Under the pieces are notes generated by a model. It saw only the letters and a list, made by a program, of their open reading frames with translations. It did no database searches and was not told the origin of the DNA. A DNA stretch of 64,000 bases from JBCBEX01 sp038528235 (lineage in GTDB: Bacteria > Bacteroidota > Rhodothermia > Rhodothermales > Rubricoccaceae). The stretch lies in the NCBI GenBank assembly GCA_038528235.1, contig JBCBEX010000001.1:127955-191954 (forward strand), in the 5' to 3' direction. Position numbers and translations under genes: made by a program. Positions 17,418 to 27,770 of this stretch are shown here, piece after piece (position 1 is the first letter of the stretch; the number at the start of each line of letters is the position of its first letter).

Positions 17418-17460
17418 GCGCCTGTAGCTCACAGGGGTCGAGTCCTGTCCGGGATGCGCA
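17418..17460 (+). pseudogene. Truncated tRNA-like remnant
   Basis: The stretch begins gcgcctgtagctca, a normal tRNA 5' end through the start of the D arm. It then jumps straight to acaggggtcgagtcctgt, a T-arm-like hairpin, followed by ccgggatgcgca. The D loop, anticodon arm and variable loop are missing and the acceptor arms no longer pair well. It reads as a deleted tRNA copy (or half of a recombination junction) 30 bases after tRNA-Arg. Confidence 0.5.
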
Positions 17461-17492
17461 TAGGTAAGCTGCACGGCGTGTAGTTTCGGGGC

Positions 17493-19730
17493 ATGAATCC
17501 CGACGCCCTCTTCCGGCAGGCGCAGCAGGCTCATCAGCGCGGGCGCTTGCGCCAGGCCGCCGACCGCTACCGCGACGTACTGCGCCTCGTCCCAGGTCAC
17601 GCCGACGCCGCGCACTTCCTAGGCCTCGCGCTCGCCCAAGCTGGACAGGCTGCCGCTGCGCTCCCGCACCTCCGCCAGGCTGCTGCCGCGCTGCCGCGTC
17701 GCCCTGATGTGCTCACCAACCTCGGCGAGGCCGAGCGGCGCTCCGGCGACCTCGAAGCCGCCGCGCGGGCCTATCACAAAGCGCTGCGCCTCGACGCGCG
17801 GTTCGCGCCTGCGCACTACAACCTCGCCAACGTGCTGAAGGCGACGGGCGCATTCGGCGAGGCCGTCCGACACTATGAGCAGGCCGTCCGCCACGCACCC
17901 ACCCACGCAGGGGCGTTCTACAACCTCGGCAACACGCTCATGGAGCTCGCGCGCTATGCCTCGGCTGAGCGCGCTTTCCGCGAAGCCATCCGTCTGCGCC
18001 CCGACCATGCTGAGGCGCACAACAACCTCGGTGCGGTCCTTAAACACTTCGACCGCACCGCCGAGGCCGAGGCATCGTTTCGGGCCGCCCTCGCGCGCCG
18101 CCCGTCGTATGCCGAGGCGCATCGCAACCTCGGGCAGGTGCTGGAGAAGCAGGGTCGCCGCGACGAGGCGCGTGCTGCCTACGAAGACGCGCTACGTCTG
18201 AGCGTGGAAGCTGGGACGGTGCCTCCGGCCGAAGCGCTCGCGCACCGGCTGCGCATCGAGACACTCGCGCCGATCATCCCGGAGTCGCAGGCAGCTATCG
18301 ACGCCTACCGGGCTGGCCTCGACGCCACGCTCACCCGCTTCGAGCAAGAGGCCGAGGGCCAGGGCAGGCTGGTCGTCGATCCCGCTCGGCTGGGGCAGGT
18401 CGCGCTGGAGCCGCCGATGCTCGCCACCTACCAGGGGCGCGACGACGACCGTGCGCTGAAGGAGCGCTGGGCTGCCCTCGTCGCACAAGCACAGACACCC
18501 GAGGGCACGCCGTTCTTCCCTGAGCCGCTGCCACCCAGCGAGCGCGTCGATGACCGCCCGCGCACTGATAGTCGCCCGCACATCGGCTTCGTGGTAACCA
18601 GCGGCCACGAGGGCGTCTTCTTGAAGGGGATGCGGGGCCTGATCCAGCGCCTCCTCGCGCGAGGCCTGCGCGTGACGATCGCGTGCGGCACGCCGGTGGG
18701 CCCCCTCGTCGTTCCGCCCGCGATTCACGACGCGAACGTGCCGGGTAGCGCCGACGTCGAGATCCTGCCGCTCCCCAATGACATCACGGCGGCGGCCGAC
18801 GCGCTCAGTGCGGCCCACTGCGACGTGCTGCACTTCTGGGAGGTCGGCACTGACACGATGAACTACCTCCTGCCGCTCTTCCGCTGCGCGCCCGCGCAAG
18901 TCTCAAGCTGGGGCTGGCCGAGCACATCGGGGCTCCCCGCGATGGACGCTGTGCTCACCACGGACGGCCTCGATCCCGAGGGAGCGGAGGTGCACTACAC
19001 CGAGCGGCTCGTCCGGCTCGCCCACCTGCCGACCTACTACTTCCGTCCGCCCGTCCCAGACTCGCTCCCGCCGCGCAGCCGCTGGGGCTTCACCGCCCAC
19101 CAGCGGCTCTACCTCTGCGCGCAGAACCTCCGCAAGGTGCACCCGTCGATGGACGCGCTCGTCGCTGAAATCCTCCGCCAGGACGAGGGACGGCACGGCG
19201 ATGGACGTGCGCGCGTGCTCTTCATCGCTGACAAGGAGCCGACCATCACCGCGCAGTTTCGCGCCCGCCTCGACGCCGCCCTCGGTGACCTCGCCAACCG
19301 TGTGCAGGTGCTCGACCGGATGGACGCCGAGGCCTACCTCGGCCTCGTCGCGCAGGTCGACGTGCTGCTCGACACGCGGCACTACGGCGGTGGGGCCAAC
19401 ACCGTCTTCGACGCCTGCGCGGCCGGGACGCCCATCGTGACGTGGCCGACCCTCCATCAGCGCAGCCGCTGGACCGCCGCTGTCTACGACCACCTCGCCG
19501 AGGCCGCCGAGCAAGGCCGGGCCGACGCCGCGCTTGCTGACCTCCGCGTGCTCGTCGTGGACAGCGCCGACGCGTACGCCACGCAAGCCGTAGCCTGGGC
19601 TGCTGACCGGGACCGCCAGGCGCACCTCCGTACCGCATTCCATAGCGCCGAAGCGCTCCTCTTCGAGAACGACGGCGCGCTCGACGACCTCGAAGCCTTC
19701 GTCCGCGAAGCCGCTGCCCAGACGCGCTAG
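17493..19730 (+). CDS. TPR-repeat O-GlcNAc transferase-like glycosyltransferase (SPINDLY/OGT, GT41-like)
   Basis: The 745-residue protein has two parts. Residues 1 to about 225 hold six or so TPR units with clear signatures such as APAHYNLANVLKATGAF and AEAHNNLGAVLKHFDRTAEA. From about 365 there is a GT41-type catalytic region. It carries IGFVVTSGHEGVF, SSWGWPSTSGLPAMDAVLT (near residue 474) and DTRHYGGGANTVFDACAAGTPIVTWP (split around residues 626-651), the sugar-nucleotide site of O-GlcNAc and SPINDLY O-fucosyl transferases. It probably glycosylates cytoplasmic proteins, with the TPRs selecting targets. The equivalent of the usual HxxR-rich segment is divergent, so donor specificity is open. 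The TIGR03032 gene follows by 60 bases, suggesting an operon. Confidence 0.85.
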   Translation: MNPDALFRQAQQAHQRGRLRQAADRYRDVLRLVPGHADAAHFLGLALAQAGQAAAALPHLRQAAAALPRRPDVLTNLGEAERRSGDLEAAARAYHKALRLDARFAPAHYNLANVLKATGAFGEAVRHYEQAVRHAPTHAGAFYNLGNTLMELARYASAERAFREAIRLRPDHAEAHNNLGAVLKHFDRTAEAEASFRAALARRPSYAEAHRNLGQVLEKQGRRDEARAAYEDALRLSVEAGTVPPAEALAHRLRIETLAPIIPESQAAIDAYRAGLDATLTRFEQEAEGQGRLVVDPARLGQVALEPPMLATYQGRDDDRALKERWAALVAQAQTPEGTPFFPEPLPPSERVDDRPRTDSRPHIGFVVTSGHEGVFLKGMRGLIQRLLARGLRVTIACGTPVGPLVVPPAIHDANVPGSADVEILPLPNDITAAADALSAAHCDVLHFWEVGTDTMNYLLPLFRCAPAQVSSWGWPSTSGLPAMDAVLTTDGLDPEGAEVHYTERLVRLAHLPTYYFRPPVPDSLPPRSRWGFTAHQRLYLCAQNLRKVHPSMDALVAEILRQDEGRHGDGRARVLFIADKEPTITAQFRARLDAALGDLANRVQVLDRMDAEAYLGLVAQVDVLLDTRHYGGGANTVFDACAAGTPIVTWPTLHQRSRWTAAVYDHLAEAAEQGRADAALADLRVLVVDSADAYATQAVAWAADRDRQAHLRTAFHSAEALLFENDGALDDLEAFVREAAAQTR

Positions 19731-19790
19731 CGCGCGCTGCCGCCAGAGCACCCCTTCAGCCTTCTGCCTTCATTTTTCTGCCTGGCCCTC

Positions 19791-20891
19791 GTGTCCCAGC
19801 CCTTCGCCTGCACCCACACGCCCGACTTCCCTGACCTCCTCGACCGGCTGAACTGCTCGGTGGCGCTCTCGACCTACCAGGCCGGGAAGGTCATCTTTAT
19901 CGGGGGCCGCGAGGGTCGTCTCGTTCAGCTTCCGCGCACGTTCCGCAAGCCGATGGGCATGACCATCCAGGGTGACCGGATGGCCGTGGCCACGAAGGAC
20001 GAAGTCGTGCTCCTTGGTGCGTCGCGCGCGCTCGCTCCCGGGTATCCGGCCAAGCCGCAGACCTACGACACGCTCTTCGTCCCGACGCAGGTCTTCTTCA
20101 CGGGCGAGTGCGACCTGCACGACATGGCCTTCATCGGCGCGCCAGGCAGCGACCCATCAAGCCGCACTGAGCTGATCGCGGTCAACACCCGCTTCTCGTG
20201 CCTGTGCCGCTTCGATAGTCGCTTTCACTTCCAGCCGGTGTGGTCGCCGCCCTTCATCACGGATTTGGTGGACGAGGACCGCTGCCACCTCAACGGCATG
20301 GCGATCAGCGAGGACGGCAGCCGACCCGTCTACGTGACCGCGCTCGGGGCGACCAACACCGAGCGGGGCTGGCGCGACAACCGGCTTGGAGGCGGCGTGC
20401 TGATGGACGTGGCCTCGGGCGAGATCGTCGCGTCCGGCCTCGCGATGCCGCACTCGCCGCGCCTGATCGACGGCAAGCTCTTCGCGCTCGTCTCCGCCGA
20501 GGGGCTGCTCGTGGAGGTCGACGTGCAGGCGGGCACCGTCGAGCCCATCATCCGGCTCCCGGGCTTCGTGCGCGGCCTCGCCCGCCACGGCGACTACCTC
20601 TTCGTGGGCATGTCGAAGCTGCGGCCGGGCCGCTCGCTCGGGGACCTGCCGCTGGCGCAGCAGGACCTCCAGGCGGGCATCGCCGTGGTGCACCTCGGGA
20701 GCGGGATGCTCGTCGGGCAACTGACCTACGAGACATCGTGCGAGGAGATCTACGACGTCGCCGTGCTACCAGGCCTCCGCCGCCCCGGCATCCTCGGGAT
20801 GGAGAGCAAGCTGCGGGCGAGCGCCCTCGCGACGCCGCAGTACGGCTTCTGGGGCCGCCCCGACCAGAAAGACGAGGCAGGGGCAACCTGA
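19791..20891 (+). CDS. TIGR03032 family protein
   Basis: The 366-residue product begins at a GTG (MSQPFACTHTPDFPDLLDRL). It shows the family's hallmark N-terminal phrases SVALSTYQAGKVIFIGG and LPRTFRKPMGMTI, then VNTRFSCLCRFDSRFHFQPVW, DRCHLNGMAI and MPHSPRLIDGKL. Repeated short strands suggest a beta-propeller. There is no signal peptide. TIGR03032 proteins are uncharacterised and are often found with TPR proteins, which fits the preceding TPR/OGT-like gene. A joint role in protein glycosylation or target recognition is an inference only. Confidence 0.85.
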   Translation: MSQPFACTHTPDFPDLLDRLNCSVALSTYQAGKVIFIGGREGRLVQLPRTFRKPMGMTIQGDRMAVATKDEVVLLGASRALAPGYPAKPQTYDTLFVPTQVFFTGECDLHDMAFIGAPGSDPSSRTELIAVNTRFSCLCRFDSRFHFQPVWSPPFITDLVDEDRCHLNGMAISEDGSRPVYVTALGATNTERGWRDNRLGGGVLMDVASGEIVASGLAMPHSPRLIDGKLFALVSAEGLLVEVDVQAGTVEPIIRLPGFVRGLARHGDYLFVGMSKLRPGRSLGDLPLAQQDLQAGIAVVHLGSGMLVGQLTYETSCEEIYDVAVLPGLRRPGILGMESKLRASALATPQYGFWGRPDQKDEAGAT

Positions 20892-20972
20892 AGACCTGGA
20901 CTGGACGTGGGCGACGGCGCTCGTTCGCTTCCGGCCCCGATGGCACGAAGGCCTCGGGCAGTAGCCCAGGGC

Positions 20973-22109
20973 TCACGACCCAAGAAAGTTGCCCAGGCTT
21001 CGCAGCGAGAACACCTTCGCCAGATAGATCGTGATGGTCGGCGGTGCAAAGGCGGCCTCGACAGCGCCGCTCGATGGCACCCCGAATGGATCGTCTAGGG
21101 CCGGGTCGTTGCGGCTCAGCAGTCCATGGATCTCGCCGCCCAGGCGTAGCCCAAACTTGCGCTCGTCCAGTTGAAACTGGAACATGTAGAACGGGTCGCC
21201 ATCATCGCGGAAGCCAAAGACGGCCTTCAGGCGCGATCGCACGCCCAGGTTCTCGTCTGCATAGTCGAGCAGCAGTCCAACGCCGAAGTGGCCGAAGGAT
21301 GTCGTCTGCCGGCTGGTTTGGGTCTCGGTGGTTGCCGCCAGGTTGGGTACGAGCGGGTTCAGCGGCACGAACGGGACGCCCTCAGCCAGCACTGTGTCGC
21401 CGAAGGCGGTGAAGCGCGTGGAATCGATGGAGATCGTCGTCGTCCTCCTGATGTCGCGGCGGCGGTATTCGGCATGGCCGACGAGGTAGAGCTTGTCTAC
21501 GATGAGCGGATAGGTGACGGAGGCATGGAGGCTGAGAAACTCCGCGGTGGTCTTCGTCTGCCTGCCGAAGCGCTGGTCGACGCGCCGCAGGGAGTCGAGC
21601 GCTGGGTCGTAGAGGTTGAGGCGGCGCTCCTGGTCCTGCGTCGAGTCGCTGAGCGAGATCGTCCGGCCGCTGGTGATGCCTGCGTCGAGGCCTAGCGAGC
21701 GTGAAGCCTCCGGCGCAAACAGGCGGGGGAGAAACAGACGAACATCCGTGTACAGATCATTCGGGCGCGCGCCATTGAGCAGGTCGAGCGAACTGCCGAC
21801 CGCGATGGCGTACGGGGCGTTCCAGGCGCGCTCTTCGGATTCCTTCTTTTCCTGGGCTTTTTTGATCTGATCCGCATAGCCTGTGACCGCCTTCACAGCT
21901 TCGCCGATCGTGGCAAGGCTGGACTGCATCGAATCGATCAGGGCTACAGCGTCCAACGTGTCCCCAGGCGTGCTCGTCCCGGAGGACGGCTTTTCAGAGG
22001 AAGTCGTCTCGGAGGAGGGTGGGGGAGTCGTCTGCTCTTGACCATAGGCTGGAAAAGCGCCATGCAAAAGCACGAGTGTTGTCAGTAGGAGGCAGTAGGC
22101 AAAGCGCAT
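20973..22109 (-). CDS. Predicted outer-membrane beta-barrel protein, unknown function
   Basis: The product (378 aa) has a signal peptide (MRFAYCLLLTTLVLLHGAFPAYGQ), then a Ser/Thr/Pro-rich linker (about residues 25-52) and a short helical stretch with charged KKAQEKKESEER. After that come alternating hydrophobic/polar strands such as KLYLVGHAEYRRRDI and FGHFGVGLLLDYADENLGV, typical of outer-membrane beta strands. I recognise no named family. ATG 22109 is preferred because it begins the signal peptide; ATG 22139 adds ten residues. The gene is convergent with the TIGR03032 gene and divergent from the T9SS-exported protein gene. Confidence 0.7.
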   Translation of the reverse strand: MRFAYCLLLTTLVLLHGAFPAYGQEQTTPPPSSETTSSEKPSSGTSTPGDTLDAVALIDSMQSSLATIGEAVKAVTGYADQIKKAQEKKESEERAWNAPYAIAVGSSLDLLNGARPNDLYTDVRLFLPRLFAPEASRSLGLDAGITSGRTISLSDSTQDQERRLNLYDPALDSLRRVDQRFGRQTKTTAEFLSLHASVTYPLIVDKLYLVGHAEYRRRDIRRTTTISIDSTRFTAFGDTVLAEGVPFVPLNPLVPNLAATTETQTSRQTTSFGHFGVGLLLDYADENLGVRSRLKAVFGFRDDGDPFYMFQFQLDERKFGLRLGGEIHGLLSRNDPALDDPFGVPSSGAVEAAFAPPTITIYLAKVFSLRSLGNFLGS

Positions 22110-22527
22110 GAGTCGGCCGGTTACGTGTTGTGGGGGCACCCAGGGAGGCTGGTGCGCTCATCAGGCTAGGGAGGGGCAACCTTAGGGCGCCTCCCGTATT
22201 CACGTGAATCCTGAAGACCTCAGCGGGGTCTTTAGCAGGAAGGCACGAGGGAGGCGCAAGCCTGGGCGACACGCGTCCAAGCCCAGGCGATGCACCTGGG
22301 GCGGCGTGCGGCGTCTACCTCGCGCGTATCGGCGCCCACAGCACGCTCTCAGCACAGTGGCAGCGAAGAGCACAGTGGCAGCGAAGAGCACAATGGCAGC
22401 GAAGAGCGCAGCTGTGCTGGCCTCGCAGCAGGGACACGTCTGCGTCGCGGCGAACCCCGAGCAGGTACGGTGGGTAGCCCTCGCCCCGTCTCGTTCAACT
22501 CGTCGTTCTCGACAACCCAACGGCCGC
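22110..22527. other. Intergenic region between divergent genes, with tandem repeat
   Basis: The 418-base gap separates the divergent barrel-protein and T9SS-protein genes and must carry both promoters. A reading frame runs through part of it in phase with the T9SS protein, but its Arg/Lys-rich translation is not secretory. The only clear structure is the 18-base tandem repeat listed separately. Confidence 0.5.
22353..22406 (+). repeat. 18-bp tandem repeat, three copies
   Basis: The unit cacagtggcagcgaagag occurs twice exactly and once with one change (cacaatggcagcgaagag), head to tail. The length is a multiple of three. It lies upstream of the chosen start of the T9SS-exported protein and so may be in its leader. 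Confidence 0.85.
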
Positions 22528-24099
22528 ATGCGTCCTGCGTATCGCTCGTCCGCATCCTCGCGTCTTGCCTGGCTGAGGCAGCGCGCCGCAGCAGGCTTGC
22601 TCGCCTTGCCGCTGCTGCGAGGGGCGCCCGAGGTCCAAGCCCAGACACCGACGCCCATCGGCCCCGAGTTCCAGGTCAACACCGCGACGGCGGGCAACCA
22701 GCGCAACCCCGCCGTGGCCGTCGCGCCCGACGGCGACTTCGTGATTGCCTGGTCCAGCCGCGGCCAGGATGGGTCGGGGACCGGCATCTACGCCCAGCGC
22801 TACACCGCCGAGGGGACTCCCGCTGGCGCTGAATTCCAGGTCAACACCTCCACGCTCAACGACCAGGTCGTCCCCTCGGTGGGCATCGACGAGGACGGCG
22901 ACTTCGTGATCGCGTGGGCGAGCTACCTCCAGGACGGCGATGGCTATGGCATCTACGCGCAGCGCTACGCCGCCGACGGCCTCCCCCAGGGCAGCGAGTT
23001 TCAGGTCAACATCGCCACGGAGAACGTCCAGTATGGCCCCTCGGTGGAGATGGATGCCGAGGGCGATTTCGTGGTCGCCTGGGACAGCTACAGCGAAGCG
23101 GGCTCGTATTTCGACGTGTTCCTCCGGCGCTACCGGGCTGATGGAGAGCCGCTCGGCCCCGAGGTGCAAGCCAACAGGTTCATCGCAGGCACCCAGTCGC
23201 TCGCCGCGCTTGGGATGAACAGCGAGGGTGACTTTGTGGTCGCCTGGTCGAGCTTCAACCAGGACCGATCGGGCTTCGGCATCATGGCGAAGCAGTACGC
23301 CGCGGACGGCACGTCGCCGGGGCCGCCGTTTCGGGTGAACACCTTCAGCACAGGCGACCAGCGGCATCCCGCCGTGGCCGTCGACGCTGGCGGGGCGTTC
23401 GTTGTGGCCTGGCAGAGCGACGGCCGAGACGGCTCGGGCGATGGCATCGCGGCGCAGCGATACAGGCCCGATGGCACGCCGGACGGCGCGGAGTTCCAGG
23501 TCAACACCGTCACCGAGAACGACCAACTGTTGCCGGAGGTGGGCGTCGACGGCGACGGCGACTTTGTCGTTGTGTGGCGGAGCTACGGCCAGGACGGCGA
23601 CGACTTCGGCATCGTCGCCCGGCGCTACCGGGCGGACGGCACACCGGACGGCGGCGAGTTCCAGGTCAACACCTTCACCACAGGGGTGCAGTATCTCACA
23701 ACCCTCGGCGTCGAAGCCGACGGTGACTTCGTCGTAGCGTGGTCCAGCCGCGACCAAGACGGCGACGGCGACGGCATCTATGCCCAGCGCTTTGCGGCGT
23801 CCCCGGTGGGTACGGAAGGGGGCACGGGACTGCCGCACGCCCTGTCGATCCGATCCGTCCATCCCAATCCAACCCGTGACACGGCCACGCTGCAGTATGC
23901 GTTGCCTGCCACCTCGGGCGTCCTCGTCACGGTGACCGACGTGCTCGGCCGCACGGTGCTCACCCACGCGGAGGGCACGCAGCCAGCGGGTCTACATGTG
24001 GCGCGCGTCGCGCTCGGTGGCCTACCAACCGGGACCTACGTGGCGCGAGTCGAGGCTGGAGGCGCCGTGGCGACGCAGCGGATCACGGTGGTGCGCTGA
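22528..24099 (+). CDS. Secreted seven-repeat protein with T9SS type A sorting domain
   Basis: The 523-residue product (from ATG 22528) has a signal sequence ending around APEVQAQ (residue 39). Seven repeats of about 55 residues follow, each built on EFQVNT...DGDFVVAWSSYGQDG...GIYAQRY.ADGTP.G; repeats four and five are the most diverged (EVQANR, PFRVNT). The acidic D-x-D-G turns may bind calcium. The last 80 or so residues (SIRSVHPNPTRDTATLQY ... LPTGTYVARVEAGGA) are a type IX secretion C-terminal sorting domain, so the protein should be exported by T9SS and anchored or released at the surface. Repeat function is unknown; the fold is probably a beta-propeller or similar beta-repeat. ATG 22528 is preferred as it begins the signal peptide. 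Confidence 0.85.
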   Translation: MRPAYRSSASSRLAWLRQRAAAGLLALPLLRGAPEVQAQTPTPIGPEFQVNTATAGNQRNPAVAVAPDGDFVIAWSSRGQDGSGTGIYAQRYTAEGTPAGAEFQVNTSTLNDQVVPSVGIDEDGDFVIAWASYLQDGDGYGIYAQRYAADGLPQGSEFQVNIATENVQYGPSVEMDAEGDFVVAWDSYSEAGSYFDVFLRRYRADGEPLGPEVQANRFIAGTQSLAALGMNSEGDFVVAWSSFNQDRSGFGIMAKQYAADGTSPGPPFRVNTFSTGDQRHPAVAVDAGGAFVVAWQSDGRDGSGDGIAAQRYRPDGTPDGAEFQVNTVTENDQLLPEVGVDGDGDFVVVWRSYGQDGDDFGIVARRYRADGTPDGGEFQVNTFTTGVQYLTTLGVEADGDFVVAWSSRDQDGDGDGIYAQRFAASPVGTEGGTGLPHALSIRSVHPNPTRDTATLQYALPATSGVLVTVTDVLGRTVLTHAEGTQPAGLHVARVALGGLPTGTYVARVEAGGAVATQRITVVR

Positions 24100-24194
24100 A
24101 CGCCATTTCGGGACGCAGCGGGCGGAACGGTCGTCGGAGCGCACAGTCCGGCCGTAGCTTGTGGGAGCGTTCCCACCGATCCCTCTGTGCCCGT

Positions 24195-25100
24195 ATGCCG
24201 CCCGATCTCCTCTTTCGCGGTACTGCCCCTGCGCTCGTCACGCCCTTCACCCCCGAGGGCGCGCTCGACGAAGCGGCGCTAGAACGCCTCGTCGATAGAC
24301 AGATCGAGGGCGGCGTCGATGCGCTGGTGGTGCTCGGGACGACCGGCGAGAACCCAACCCTCACGCCGGCGGAGCGACAGCGGGTCACCGAGCGGGCCGT
24401 TGCACACACCGCAGGACGCGTGCCGGTCATCGTCGGAACGGGCACGAACAATACAGCCGAGAGCGTGCGCTTCTCGCGCGAGGCCGCCGCCGCCGGGGCC
24501 GACGCGCTGCTGGTCGTGGGGCCCTACTACAACAAGCCTCCCGCCGATGGTCTGGTGGCTCACGTCAGCGCCATCGCCGAGGCAGCCGACCTCCCGATCG
24601 TCTTCTACAACGTGCCCGGGCGGACCGGGCAAAACATCCCCGCCGACCTCACCCTGCGGCTTGCCGAGGAGATTCCCCACGTCGTCGGGATCAAGGAGGC
24701 TTCGGGCGACCTCGCGCAGATCGCCGACGTGCTCGCGCATCGCCCCCAAGGCTTTGCCGTCTACGCGGGCGACGACGAACTCACGCTTCCGCTCGTGGCG
24801 CTCGGGGCCGACGGGGTCGTGTCGGTCCTCGTCAACGCGCTCCCCAAGAAGTTCTGCCAGATGGTGCACCTCGCCCTCAACGGCGACGTCGAGGCTGCTC
24901 GTAGCCGCCACTTCGAGTTGCTTCCTGCCATGCGGGCCTGCTTCATGACGGCCAACCCGATCCCGGTCAAGATGGTTTTGGCAGTCCTCGGCGTATGTGA
25001 GGAGACTGTCCGTCTGCCCCTCGTTCCACCCGATCCCCGCCTCCGCTGGCAAATCTTGAGCGCGTTCAAGATCGAAGCCAACATGCCAGCCAAAGCATAG
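24195..25100 (+). CDS. dapA: 4-hydroxy-tetrahydrodipicolinate synthase
   Basis: The 301-residue enzyme condenses pyruvate with aspartate semialdehyde in the cytoplasm, the first step committed to lysine and diaminopimelate. The TIM-barrel family signature is complete: LGTTGENPTL with the Thr pair at 49-50, VVGPYYNKP, Tyr138 in VFYNVPGRTG, Arg143, and the Schiff-base Lys167 in GIKEASGD. Length is as usual for DapA. The start MPPDLLFRG at 24195 matches family N-termini; an ATG at 24159 adds twelve residues. It stands alone; the next gene is a response regulator 185 bases on. Confidence 0.93.
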   Translation: MPPDLLFRGTAPALVTPFTPEGALDEAALERLVDRQIEGGVDALVVLGTTGENPTLTPAERQRVTERAVAHTAGRVPVIVGTGTNNTAESVRFSREAAAAGADALLVVGPYYNKPPADGLVAHVSAIAEAADLPIVFYNVPGRTGQNIPADLTLRLAEEIPHVVGIKEASGDLAQIADVLAHRPQGFAVYAGDDELTLPLVALGADGVVSVLVNALPKKFCQMVHLALNGDVEAARSRHFELLPAMRACFMTANPIPVKMVLAVLGVCEETVRLPLVPPDPRLRWQILSAFKIEANMPAKA

Positions 25101-25285
25101 GACGCACCCTCCCAGACTGCTGCCCCCCTTGGGTTTAGACTGGAGGTGGAAAATGACCATCGAAAGCCCAGGGATTCCATTATGTGTACGAAACCGAGGT
25201 CAACTTTGTAGCTTTAAGACGGCGCTACATAAGCTCCGGGCCGCCCTGAGGGGCGCGACCGCATGCTTGGCCTCCTCTTCTTCCT

Positions 25286-26068
25286 ATGTCTCCTTACCCC
25301 ATGCGCGACGGTACGCACTCCTCTAGCCACAGCTCCGCTTCCGGTGGGGCCGCCTCCAACGGCACAGCCTCAGCGACGCGTCACGTGATGCTCGTCGATG
25401 ATCACCCCGTTGTTCGGCAGGGGCTCATGCGCCTTGTGAACCTGGAAACCGACCTCGTGGTCACAGGCGAGGCGTCGAGCGCCGAAGAAGCGCTGGCCCT
25501 GCTCGACGAGCAGACCTTTGACCTCGCAGTGGTTGACATCACTCTGGAAGGCGTCAGCGGGCTGGAACTGGTGCGCCAGATCCGCTCGCAGCACGAAGGC
25601 CTGCTCGTGCTCGTGCTCTCGATGCACCACGAGCGGTTCTATGCCGAGCGCGCGCTGCGCGCCGGAGCGCAGGGCTACGTCATGAAGCAGCGGGCCCCCG
25701 ACGTGATCATCGATGCCATCCGGCGCGTCCTGGAAGGCGACCTCTACCTCAGCGAGGAACTCTCCGACGACCTGCTCCGCCGCGCGGTCGAGGGCCGGGC
25801 CGAAGCCAGCACCAACCCCGCCGAGGTGCTCTCCGACCGCGAGCTCGAAGTCCTCCAACTCATCGGGCAGGGGGTGCGCACCCGCGACATCGCCGAGCAA
25901 CTCACGCTCAGCATCAAGACGATCGAGTCGTACCGCGCCAACATCAAGCGCAAGCTCGACCTGCAGAACGCGACCGAACTGGCCCACTATGCCTTCGCGT
26001 GGTACCAGGCGACGAGCGACCCCAACAACGCGGACGTGCCTGTTCCGCCAAGCGAGCGGGCAGAGTAG
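25286..26068 (+). CDS. NarL/FixJ-type response regulator with LuxR DNA-binding domain
   Basis: The 260-residue protein has a receiver domain (about residues 33-150) with the acidic pair Asp38-Asp39 (MLVDDHPVVRQGL), phosphoacceptor Asp84 (AVVDITLEG) and conserved Lys134 (GYVMKQ). A LuxR-type helix-turn-helix follows (about 182-226; LSDRELEVLQLIGQG and SIKTIESYRANIKRKL). The first 30 residues are a Ser/Gly-rich extension, so the true start could be somewhat later. No histidine kinase gene is adjacent, so it is an orphan regulator here. Its targets are unknown. Confidence 0.9.
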   Translation: MSPYPMRDGTHSSSHSSASGGAASNGTASATRHVMLVDDHPVVRQGLMRLVNLETDLVVTGEASSAEEALALLDEQTFDLAVVDITLEGVSGLELVRQIRSQHEGLLVLVLSMHHERFYAERALRAGAQGYVMKQRAPDVIIDAIRRVLEGDLYLSEELSDDLLRRAVEGRAEASTNPAEVLSDRELEVLQLIGQGVRTRDIAEQLTLSIKTIESYRANIKRKLDLQNATELAHYAFAWYQATSDPNNADVPVPPSERAE

Positions 26069-26169
26069 CGTCGGCGAGGCGCGCAAACGATCACATCGGG
26101 GTGACAGACGCCCGGCGTATCTTGAGAGGCTAAGCGCTTCCACCTCTCCCCCTACGCTGCCCCACCCCT

Positions 26170-27594
<1,425 letters not shown>

Positions 27595-27770
27595 CAGAGG
27601 CTAGTACCGGGACGGGCGGAGGGTAAAACGGCGCGGGCAGGCGGTCAGCGCGCGAACGAATTCGTATCATCGCGACGTTACCGTTCTCGCACCGCCGACG
27701 TCGTCGGCCCAACCCGCCGTGCCGCTGAGCGCCTCGCTACGCCCGCCCCCCTGACCCGACCGCTTCTCCC

